Assembly: GCA_035446765.1 (NCBI GenBank)
Contig: DAOTFU010000009.1
Location: forward strand, 1-30,061
Source: JALOAF01 sp035446765
GTDB lineage: Bacteria > Patescibacteriota > Gracilibacteria > Absconditabacterales > Absconditicoccaceae
DNA: 30,061 nucleotides
Direction: 5' to 3'
Shown here piece after piece: positions 18,900-26,698 of the stretch. A program made the translations under genes and the position numbers. Each line of letters begins with the position of its first letter. Position 1 is the stretch's first letter. The notes below the pieces were generated by a model. That model worked only from the letters and a program-made list of their open reading frames with translations, was not told where the DNA came from and searched no databases.

Positions 18900-20089
18900 A
18901 GTATAGTTTTTTTTATTTCTCATTTTTGACATTTTGTGTCTAGTTCTACTTGGATATAATTTCATGTCCATCATCTTCGTTTTCAGTCTTTTTTTTCTTC
19001 AATCAATACCTCATGTTCTAGTCATTCGTTAGCTTTTATAAAATCTTTTCTTATCTGGTCTGCTATTTGTTTTAATTCTTTTTCTCTTCTTTTTTTGATC
19101 TCTTGTGGTACTTGATTTGGTAATCAATGTGCAGGTATTGTCTCTCATTTCTCATGTGATGAAAATGGGAAAGCATGCACTTTATTTATTTTGTGTTTTG
19201 AGATTCAATCAATTGTTTTTTGAAAATCTTCTTCTGTCTCTCATGGAAATCAAACTATGATGTCTGCTCAAATTGATATTTGTTTTTTGTCTGGTCTGTC
19301 TAGATTTTTTAGTCTGTTTATTACATTATCTAATATTTGTGAATCATAATGTCTATTCATAGATTTCAATATTTTGTCAGAGAAACTTTGGATAGAGAGG
19401 TGAAAGTGTGGTAAAAATCTTTGATCTTTGATTACTTCAAAAAATTGGTCATTTAAAAATTCTGGTCAGAGACTAGAAATCCTAATTCTTTTTATTTTTG
19501 TTTTGTCTAATATTTGTTGTAGTAATTCAGCGAATTTACTATCTTTGGGTTTTTTTGTGTCTGTACATCATCGTGCAGCTAAATTGATTCATGTGATTAC
19601 TATTTCTTTTCATCATGTAGAGACAAAATCGTTTATTTCTTGGATTATTTCTTCTGCTGGTATGTTTTGAGACTCTCATCTTTTGTGAATTGTGAGACAG
19701 AAGCTGCAATAGTTGTCGCATCAGTTTTGTATCACTATAAATTTTTTGGTATAAATATTTTTGGTAGCAAGTTGCGGATTGCAAGTTGTAGCTGGTTCTT
19801 CTCATAGTAGAATAATTTTGTCTTTAAATTTTTTTAATTCAGGATAAATTGAGTAAAATTTATCATCATCCATTTTTGCTCACTTATCAAATACAGCGCA
19901 TCAAGTAAGGTATATATGTTTTCAGTTTTCGACCTGCTTGATTGTTTCTTTGATAAATTTGTTTTTGGCCTTGTCTGTGACTACACACGAAGCAATGATA
20001 AAATCATTGTCATCTGCGTCTTGGAGATGATTTAGTCGTTTATTTAGATAATATTTGTTTACTTTACAACCAAAGATTTTGTAGTCCAT
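18896..20089 (-). CDS. MtaB-like radical SAM methylthiotransferase
   Basis: Methylthiotransferases of the MiaB/MtaB family add a methylthio group to modified adenosine 37 of tRNAs. The 397-aa protein has the three N-terminal cluster cysteines (C8 in FGCKVNKYY, C35 in ASCVVTD, C64 in LTGCAV), the radical SAM motif CDNYCSFC (C124, C128, C131), ITGINLAA, RIRISSLGPEF, LSIQSFSDKIL..MNRHY, and IIVGFPGETEEDFQKT. The KVNKYY start (not TLGCQMN) favours MtaB, the t6A-acting branch, over MiaB. Three CGA codons stand at sites where an aromatic residue is expected (LNK-x-LN, INLAA-x-G, GK-x-RGW). Many motif glycines are TGA. Confidence 0.88.
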
Positions 20090-20120
20090 TTATTTTTATT
20101 TTCTTAAAATAACGGCATTT

Positions 20121-20148
20121 ATTCTAAGTTTTTGCCTGCTAAAATCAA
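20121..20148 (-). promoter_or_regulatory. Promoter of the MtaB-like gene
   Basis: On the minus strand TTGATT, 16 bases, TAGAAT, about 30 bases upstream of the start. Confidence 0.55.
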
Positions 20149-20162
20149 TTTGATATAAAAAC

Positions 20163-20190
20163 TTGATATTTTTGTGATTATACATATAGT
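20163..20190 (+). promoter_or_regulatory. Promoter of the hemolysin/OlsB-like gene
   Basis: TTGATA, 16 bases, TATAGT. Transcription would begin near 20196, which excludes the in-frame TTG at 20190 and supports ATG at 20238. Confidence 0.55.
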
Positions 20191-20237
20191 TGGTTTTCGA
20201 AAAAATAAAAATAATAAACATAAAAAACACACAAATT

Positions 20238-21122
20238 ATGAAAAGACACGAAGAAGTTATTGAACAGGTTGAAAAGTATGTTTTGAGAAGAGAAATTAAT
20301 CAATTAAGCATGGTTTGTAAGACAAATATGGTTGGTAATTATATATATATTACTGATCACAAGAAGTCTCCAAATATCATGAGAGAGATTGGTAGACTTA
20401 GAGAATTGTCTTTTAGATTTATGGGTGCTGGCACAGGGAAGGAAATGGACATCGATCAATATGATACGAATATAGTTCCTTTCAGTCAACTTTTTGTGTG
20501 GGATCCTGAAAATAATGAAATTACTGGAGCTTATAGATTTATAGAGATGAGTCGTTTAATAGACGATAGTCCTACTTCTCATTTGTTTAATTTACAGCCT
20601 GATTTTAAGAAAGAAATTAGACCTTACACTATTGAATTAGGTAGGTCTTTTGTTAATTTTGATGCTAAGAAGGTTAGATACGCACTTCATAATCTTTGGG
20701 ATGGACTAGGATTTTTGATTAAAGAATATCCTGGCGTAAGGTATTTTTTTGGGAAAATGACATTTTATCCTTGGATATTGGAAGACAAACTTGATGTTTT
20801 ATTGAGTTTTCTTACAGAAATGTTTCCTTCAGATGATTTCGTTTCACCCAAAGAATCTGTAAGTTTTTCTAAGATTAATGATTTTGTTAAGAGTTTAGGT
20901 TTGGATCAAAATCGAAAAATCTTACACAAAAAGTTTAAAGAAGGCAAAAGGAAAAATGTTCCGCCTTTGGTAAATGCTTATGTTAAACTTTCTGAAACTA
21001 TGAGGTATTTGGGAGCATCTGTAAATTCACGATTTGGAAATGTTATTGAAGGTTGTATATTAATAACTATTAGTGACATAAATCCAGCAGTTATTGAAGA
21101 GCACACAAGGCAACTTATTTAA
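20238..21122 (+). CDS. Hemolysin/OlsB-like GNAT acyltransferase (probable transfer)
   Basis: A 294-aa protein resembling the GNAT-fold lyso-ornithine-lipid acyltransferase/hemolysin group (Acetyltransf_5 type), which uses acyl-ACP to acylate lipids. Matching parts: EIGRLRELSFRFMGAGTGKE, DIDQYDTN...QLFVWDPENNEITGAYRFIEM, YTIELGRSFV, ALHNLWDGLGFLI with YPGVRYFFGKM, and the C-terminal KLSETMRYLGASVNSRFGNV...ILITISDI. Such proteins are common in Bacteroidetes. About 16 glycines are all GGN and none TGA, unlike neighbours. Two CGA codons (residues 226 and 265) make better sense as Arg. All this points to recent acquisition from a standard-code donor. The acyl carrier protein at 4034 could be its partner. 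Promoter and terminator flank it, so it is monocistronic. Confidence 0.82.
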   Translation: MKRHEEVIEQVEKYVLRREINQLSMVCKTNMVGNYIYITDHKKSPNIMREIGRLRELSFRFMGAGTGKEMDIDQYDTNIVPFSQLFVWDPENNEITGAYRFIEMSRLIDDSPTSHLFNLQPDFKKEIRPYTIELGRSFVNFDAKKVRYALHNLWDGLGFLIKEYPGVRYFFGKMTFYPWILEDKLDVLLSFLTEMFPSDDFVSPKESVSFSKINDFVKSLGLDQNRKILHKKFKEGKRKNVPPLVNAYVKLSETMRYLGASVNSRFGNVIEGCILITISDINPAVIEEHTRQLI

Positions 21123-21131
21123 TCTTTATTT

Positions 21132-21160
21132 AGAAACCCCACATTTTGTGGGGCTTTTTT
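21132..21160 (+). terminator. Terminator of the hemolysin/OlsB-like gene
   Basis: CCCCACA and TGTGGGG with a short T loop, followed by CTTTTTTAT. It sits against the stop of the convergent rluA-type gene. Confidence 0.9.
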
Positions 21161-22049
21161 ATATTTTTAAATTTATTTTTTCTCAATCTGGGTCTATAAA
21201 TTCTAGTCTGTATGCTGTGAGCTGCATCTTGTGATTTTCGTCCTCATTTCAATATAGATAGTCTCACAATATTGGTAATCCATGGTTGGATAGGTGGTAA
21301 CGTATTTGATGAGTTCTTCCAGTCAATATTTCTAGTTTCAAATTTACAGTATCTTCTGTGTCTTGTTCTATTTCAAATATTTTTGTTATTCCCATTTTTG
21401 GTGTGGGGTTTGGTACCTTTGCGTGTACTGTTTCTTGGATATAGTGTGGTAATTTATCTTTTATTTTGTCTATAAATTCTTGGCCAAGTACCGTAATAAT
21501 AGATGTAGCTTTGTAGAATTTTTTTATTGATGCAGATTCTTTGTCTTCTAGTGTTTCAGATTCTGATTTAGCTTTAAATAATTCTTTGAAGTGAGATAGT
21601 CACTTTTCTGTTTTTGCTATAATCATCAATCAATCTGTATCTTTATCTAGTCTATGAATTAGTCCAGCTCTGATAAAATTTCATATACTTGGTAAATCTT
21701 TGAAACTGTGATAAAGAAATCATACTACAGATGGTTGGTTAGCGTCTCGTACACTATTTGGGTGAGATAAAACTCATTTGGGTTTGTTTAATACTAGGTA
21801 ATCTTCTTTTTCCAAAATGATTGGGATTTTGATATTTGGGGCCTCTTCCAAAATAACTGGTGATAGGTATCTTTCTAGGTTGTTTATTGTGATTTCGTCT
21901 CAATTTTTTAGCTTGTAAGACTTTTTGATTGTTTTGTTTCAGACTTGGATTCATCACCTAGATATGATATGATGAAAAAAATTTCTTGAATATGGAAATT
22001 GTGATGTCAGTCGAGTGTCTATTCTTTCTCCAGGTCAGTTGTATTTCAT
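21159..22049 (-). CDS. RluA-family pseudouridine synthase
   Basis: Isomerises uridine in rRNA or tRNA. The 296-aa protein has an S4-like N-terminal part (RIDTxLTSQFPYSRNFFHHI...GIQVGNKTIKKSYKLKNGDEI), KPKGVLSHPNS, the catalytic motif HRLDKDTDGLMIIAKT with the essential Asp at about residue 136, and the C-terminal LEILTGRTHQIRYHLSNHGLPILGD. Length is normal. The S4-domain position in RIDTxL, usually aromatic or aliphatic, is CGA; a second CGA occurs in HPNSVxD. Sure arginines (HRLDK, TGRTHQIR) use AGA and CGT. Substrate (RluD or another type) cannot be decided from the sequence. Divergent from the Q/N-rich gene. Confidence 0.93.
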
Positions 22050-22070
22050 TTTTTAGAGTGCGCTTAAAAT

Positions 22071-22098
22071 TTGCATTTTCTTTATTTTTGACTATAAT
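22071..22098 (+). promoter_or_regulatory. Promoter of the Q/N-rich protein gene
   Basis: TTGCAT, 16 bases, TATAAT, about 40 bases upstream of the start. Confidence 0.65.
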
Positions 22099-22137
22099 TT
22101 ATATAGTAATTTTAATTTGTTTTACAAAACAAAAATC

Positions 22138-22722
22138 ATGATAGAACAAAATCAAGAAAATTTACAGGCAAATAATCAGGTTCAAACAGGATGAAATCCT
22201 TATGATTTAATAGACAATAAAGCTAATGAAGGTAATGTACAAGAGACTCAAGCTTCTGTACAAAACGCAAATAATATACAAGTTGATACAAATAATTGAC
22301 AAGTAAATCAAGTTGTACAAAATTCTTGAGTTGAGGAGAAAGTATATAAATGACCAAGTGGTTTTACCAAAAAGTTGATAAAATTTATTGCTAAGTTGTC
22401 TGGTCAACCAGATCCAGAGACTTGAGAAATCAAGAAAAGTACTGAAAAAGTAACTACAAATAATCAATCTGTTTGAACAAAAACAGAAGCACCACAAAAG
22501 AAACCATTTGATGCTATTATGGGTGGTGTTACTTGATTTTTGGATAAAGTAGAAAGCAAAGTAGAAAGTGTTGCAGGTATTGATTTGGACGCACCTATCA
22601 ATAAGTTAAATCAAAACAATCAAGTGCCTGCTGAGCAAAAACCTCAGGAAGAAGTAAATAAAGAAGTTGCTGGAGAAGCGAACAATGGAACTGATATAGA
22701 AAACACACAAAAAATTGAATAA
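22138..22722 (+). CDS. Q/N-rich, largely disordered protein, unknown
   Basis: A 194-aa soluble protein rich in Gln, Asn, Glu, Lys and Val (MIEQNQENLQANNQVQTGGN). It has no signal peptide. Two short segments look folded: PSGFTKKLIKFIAKLSGQPDP and KPFDAIMGGVTGFLDKVESK, both amphipathic helices. The rest is low complexity and probably disordered. Eight TGA glycines. I do not recognise a family. It has its own promoter and terminator, so it is a single-gene unit placed between rRNA modification and secretion genes, which gives no clear hint of role. Confidence 0.75.
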
Positions 22723-22736
22723 TTTTTATGAAATAC

Positions 22737-22770
22737 TCTTAAAGAAGATTTAACAAATCTTCTTTTTTTG
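22737..22770 (+). terminator. Terminator of the Q/N-rich protein gene
   Basis: AAAGAAGATTT and AAATCTTCTTT with loop AAC, followed by a long T run. Confidence 0.92.
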
Positions 22771-22810
22771 TTTTTTTTTATTTTTAGTGCTTTACATTTT
22801 CTTTTTTCTC

Positions 22811-22838
22811 TTGCTTTTTTTGGCTGAAAATATATGTT
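22811..22838 (+). promoter_or_regulatory. Possible promoter of secD
   Basis: TTGCTT, 16 bases, TATGTT, about 50 bases upstream of the start. The match is weaker than the others. Confidence 0.4.
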
Positions 22839-22886
22839 TTGCTTGTAATTTTCAAATTTTTTTTATTTGATTTTTTTGTAATTAAA

Positions 22887-25085
22887 ATGAAACGAAAATT
22901 GAATAGTAGAAGAACTATTTTTATGTTTTTATTTGTTTTGGGTCTGATTTTTATATTTTTTGTGGGAAGAAAATTTCATCCTGAGACGTGAAATAGAAGT
23001 CTTATATTGACTCCAAATGGTATAAGTCATTTTAGAAAATGATTGGATGTAAGCGGTGGAACAAAATTAGTTTTCAAAATATCGTATGATAAATATGAAC
23101 AAGTATATGAATGATCGGAGCTTACAGCTATCAAAAAAATGATAGAAAATATTGTGTTGAAAAATATAGACAATAGAATTTCTGGTCTGTGAGTAAGTGA
23201 TTATAGGGCTTATGTACAAAGTATGGAATGACAGCCATATATCGTGGTGGAAATTGGTGGTATAGCAGACTTAAATCAAGCTAAAGAAATTATTGGTAAG
23301 ACTGTTGAGTTAGAATTTAGATTACCCAACAATGAAGAACCTAGTTATGCAAATAAGCAAGCTAGAAAGAAGATTGCTGAAGACTTGAAATATGAAGTAG
23401 AGCAAAATGATTGAAATATATCAAGTTTTGCAGATGCTAGATGATCTGAAAATATATTTTATAATCATTGGACTGGCGTAACTTTGTGACAAATGCCAGA
23501 TTTATATAAAAATAAACCTTCTTTGTTGGATATAGAAAAGGGGGAAATTTCCAATATTATCACAGATACTTATGACATAGTAGATTATCAAGATAGAAGC
23601 GGTAATGTAAAAAATGAGACACTATATTGATATATTTTTTATCGTGTAAATGATGTATTGAAGGTAGATAGAGAGACTGCAAGTGTTGCTGATGTGGTAG
23701 ATGTGGCTGAACAACTTTGATATGAATATGAGGAATCTGTAAATAAATCTGATACTGCAGAAATAGATAGTTATAATTATGTGGATGGTGACCTTGTTTA
23801 CAATCTTGGAGCTGTAGTAGAATGAGAGGAAGCTTATGATATAAAAGTAGTCAGAGTTTGATGAAATGCTTTGTTGTGAGCTAGTGATGAAGAGATTCAA
23901 GCAGCAAACAAACAAAAGGAGACAACTATCCAGAATGTAAAAAATACTATAAAATCTAAAGATAATTTTGCAGATGCAGAATTGCTTGCTAATGGTTGGA
24001 TAGCAAAAGAACAATTAGATTCTTTGATACCAAATTTTGATGAAAACAATACTGAAGAAATACAACAATATGTGAGCATGTGAAGTGATTTTGTAGTATA
24101 TATACGCAACAAAAAAGCTAAAGACGAAGACTTGTTTGCTAGTTTAGTAGTAAAAAATGTAAATCAAGAAAGCTTTGAATCTAAAATGAATTCAAAAGTG
24201 TTGTATGATATAGAAAGTGTATTTGTGCAAGATAGAGAGACTTGGAAAACTGCTAAATCAAAAAATGGTGATATATTAAATGGTGCTTATTTCAAATATG
24301 CAAATACTAGTCAATCACAGGTGGGTATGCCAGTGGTTGCTATCAATTTTGATGATAAAGGTAAAGAAATATTTTGTAACATTACATCTGATAATGTAGG
24401 AAATCAGATGGCTATATTTGTATGAGGAGAATTGCAAACTTCTCCTGTTATAAGATCAAAAATATGTGGTGGTACAGCTCAAATTGATGGTGATTTTACT
24501 ATGGAATCTGCAAAAGAATTGGTTGATGCTTTGAATGATTGAGCATTACCAGCTCCATTGGTACTCATGCAAGAAGAGAAAATTAGTCCTACTTTGTGAG
24601 CAAATGCCTTAACTGGTGCTTTGATAGCAGCACTTATTGGTATTGTTGCTATATTTGCCTATATGTATATTATGTATGGTAGAAGATGTGCTTTGGTAAC
24701 TTTGTCTGTTTTGATTTCGTTTATTGTAATATTGTGATTTTTTATGAAATTAGCAGATTATGCACTTTCTTTGTCAGGTATTGCTGCTGTGATTTTGTCT
24801 ATTTGAATGGCTGTAGACGCCAATATACTTATATTTGAAAGAATGAGAGAAGAACAAGATAAATGAAGAACTTTGATTTCTGCTATAGACACAGCTTATG
24901 ATAGAAGTCGACCAGCTATTAGAGATGGTAATCTTTCTACAGAACTTATAGCTATACTTTTGTTTATGCTTGGTTCAAATATGTTTAAGTGATTTGGTAC
25001 AATGTTGACACTTACTGTATTAATCACTATATTTGTAAATGTGCCTTTGATCAAGACTTTATTAAAATGGTTTTATAGAAAATAG
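22887..25085 (+). CDS. secD: Protein translocase subunit SecD with a large insertion
   Basis: SecD is part of the SecDF complex that drives late steps of Sec export with the proton gradient. The 732-aa protein has an N-terminal membrane helix, GLDVSGGTKLVFKI, ADLNQAKEIIGKTVELEFRL, then an insertion of roughly 300 residues (about 165-460), the family strand IFVGGELQTSPVIRSKICGG, GALPAPLVLMQEEKISPTLG and five more membrane helices ending with AVDANILIFERMREE. The insertion has KPSLLDIEKGEISNIITDTY and GYIFYRVNDVLK, similar to the C-terminal part of parvulin/PpiC foldases. Residue 675 (DRS-CGA-PAIRDGN) is CGA where SecD has Phe or Trp. No secF follows in this window. The SemiSWEET gene starts 10 bases after the stop. 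Confidence 0.93.
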
Positions 25086-25095
25086 AAATTAAAAT

Positions 25096-25380
25096 ATGTC
25101 TAATGTAACTTTTGCTGTTGTTATATGAGTTTTAACTGTTGTTGTTTGAGTATTAGTTAAGGCCATATGATTCCCACATCAGTTTAAATTAAACTATAAA
25201 CGTAAGTCTACGAAAGGTGTTTCAGTAGTATTTTATTTATTGGCATTTTTATCTTATATTTTATGGACTGTTCATTGATTTTTACAAGATGATCGGGTTT
25301 TGATACTTGGTCAGTCAATAGGTGTCATTACTACTGGTATGATAGTTGTACAAATAATACTTTATAGAAAAAATAAATAA
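25096..25380 (+). CDS. SemiSWEET / PQ-loop family small transporter
   Basis: A 94-aa protein with three membrane helices, the size of bacterial SemiSWEET sugar facilitators, which work as dimers. The KRKSTKGVSVVFYLLAFLSY segment matches the family K(S/T)xxxxS start of helix 2, and ILGQSIGVITTGMIVVQIILY is helix 3. The PQ motif itself is FPHQ here. An in-frame CGG at residue 67 (QDD-x-VLILG) stands where related proteins often have Trp. It lies 10 bases after secD, so it is co-transcribed. The substrate is not known. Confidence 0.75.
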
Positions 25381-25393
25381 CGCTTCGCTTAGA

Positions 25394-25522
25394 CATACTT
25401 TTGCCTCCCAGCAGCAAAAGTATGCAAAAATGCCTCGGATCACTCAGAAGTTTTTCAAAAATCGCCACCCCTCACCAAAAGTCTTTGGTGAGGGATTCCT
25501 AGTGAAAAATCTGAGATGATCC
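25394..25522. repeat. Nested inverted-repeat element after the SemiSWEET gene
   Basis: Three layers are visible. CATACTTTTGC pairs with GCAAAAGTATG (25394-25424). GGATCACTCAGAAGTTTTTCA (25437-25456) pairs imperfectly with TGAAAAATCTGAGATGATCC (25503-25522). Inside this, CCCTCACCAAA pairs with TTTGGTGAGGG (25468-25494). A T run follows, so the element may also end transcription. The last 17 bases recur at 26584-26600. Confidence 0.85.
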
Positions 25523-25533
25523 ATTTTTTTAGT

Positions 25534-26412
25534 TTATTTTATAAGATTGTTTTGAAATTTAATATCTGGGCAGTCATCTGTTTTTCATAATTTGGATCAG
25601 ATCTTATCTTTTTTACAATATTTTTGATAATCTAATATACCTTGTTTTCTTTCTTTTATGTCTTTTTGTATTGCAAATCATGGTCAGCCTATACATCATC
25701 CTTTACAGGCTAGCGGATCAAAAAATTTTATGTTTTTGTCCTGTTCCATTTTTTTGATTCAATCATCTATATTTGGTATTTGATCACAGCTTAATATTTG
25801 TTCCTTTGTTAAAATATCTTGGTAGTGCATAGTATCTGCTACAGCTCAAGTAAGTGGATAAATCTTGGTATAATCATTGTAAAATTTGTCAAAATCTGGG
25901 TCTCAGGCTTCTGTGATGTTGGATTTGTCGTAGTCACAATATTCGAGATTATTATTTTTGTATTCATCAAAAATTTCTTGTAGTTCTTTGAAAGTAATAG
26001 CAAAATCTACATCTCAAGATTCTTGAGCTTCTACTTTTTTTGCCAGACAGGGTCAGATAAATACTGTCTTATATTGCTCTCAAAATTCTTTTTTGGCAAT
26101 TCTACTCATTATTACCATAGGAGAAGCTATATTTACTAATTTATTTTTGTGCTGAGGATATTTGTTCAATATATATTTAGTCACTGTTGGACAATTTGTG
26201 CATATATGCTGTATATCTATATTTTCTTTGATTATTTTACGATAGTGTTGATTTATCAATTTAGCAGCATAGGTCAATTCTACTACCTTATCAAACCCAA
26301 TCTTTCTAAGATCTGTGATTATTTTTGGAAATTCAAAATCTGCAGGAAAACTTGGAGCCAAGAGCGCTATAGTTTTTTCATTTTTAATTATGTTTATCAA
26401 ATTATTCTTCAT
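25534..26412 (-). CDS. [FeFe]-hydrogenase H-cluster-domain protein, stand-alone
   Basis: A 292-aa protein matching only the catalytic (large C-terminal) domain of [FeFe]-hydrogenase: LLAPSFPADFEFP, LRKIGFDKVVELTYAA, motif L1 as CTNCPTVTKYI (C74), motif L2 as GPCLAKKVEA (C122, K125, E128) and motif L3 as LACKGGCIGGPG (C236, C240). The four cysteines that hold the H-cluster cubane are present. The extra cysteine of L1 (TSCCP), the proton-transfer residue of catalytic enzymes, is Asn. No N-terminal ferredoxin-like clusters exist. This fits sensory or repurposed hydrogenase-like proteins rather than a normal H2 enzyme. A second Cys pair lies at the C-terminus. No HydE/F/G maturation gene is seen here. 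Confidence 0.8.
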
Positions 26413-26483
26413 TTTTTTGTGAATTTTTGTTTTAAATAAATTTCCCTTCGGGGACCTGTCTATGCTGGCAAGGCAGGCTTACT

Positions 26484-26600
26484 TTTTCGACCCCTCTTGC
26501 ATCTCCCCTTTAAGGGGAGATGTTCTATAGTATCTTTGTACTATAGTTCTCCTCTCTTGAAAGGAGAGGGAAGGGAGAGGTCGAAAATCTGAGATGATCC
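26484..26600. repeat. Cloverleaf-like nested inverted-repeat element
   Basis: Outer arms TTTTCGACC (26484-26492) and GGTCGAAAA (26579-26587) enclose three hairpins in a row: ATCTCCCCTT/AAGGGGAGAT (26501-26521), CTATAGTA/TACTATAG (26525-26546) and CCTCTC/GAGAGG (26551-26569). The right end carries the 17-base AAAATCTGAGATGATCC shared with the element at 25506-25522. No ORF of size is present. Confidence 0.85.
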
Positions 26601-26604
26601 TTTC

Positions 26605-26630
26605 TAATATATTGTGATATCAATATATTA
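26605..26630. repeat. Perfect palindrome downstream of dnaK
   Basis: TAATATATTG and CAATATATTA around TGATAT. It lies between the cloverleaf element and the dnaK terminator and upstream of the hydrogenase-like gene, so it could be an operator for the latter. Confidence 0.6.
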
Positions 26631-26648
26631 AATATTTTTTTTATTGCA

Positions 26649-26685
26649 AATACAAAAACCTCGCTTTTAGCGAGGTTTTTGTATT
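26649..26685 (-). terminator. Terminator of dnaK
   Basis: AATACAAAAACCTCGC pairs perfectly with GCGAGGTTTTTGTATT around TTTTA. The A/T arms serve as the U run for the minus strand. Confidence 0.92.
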
Positions 26686-26698
26686 GTTTGAAACAATA

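Noticed and set aside
20190..20237. Upstream start (TTG) for the hemolysin/OlsB-like gene
   Set aside because: It overlaps the -10 box of the promoter and adds only low-complexity Lys/Ile residues; ATG at 20238 fits better.
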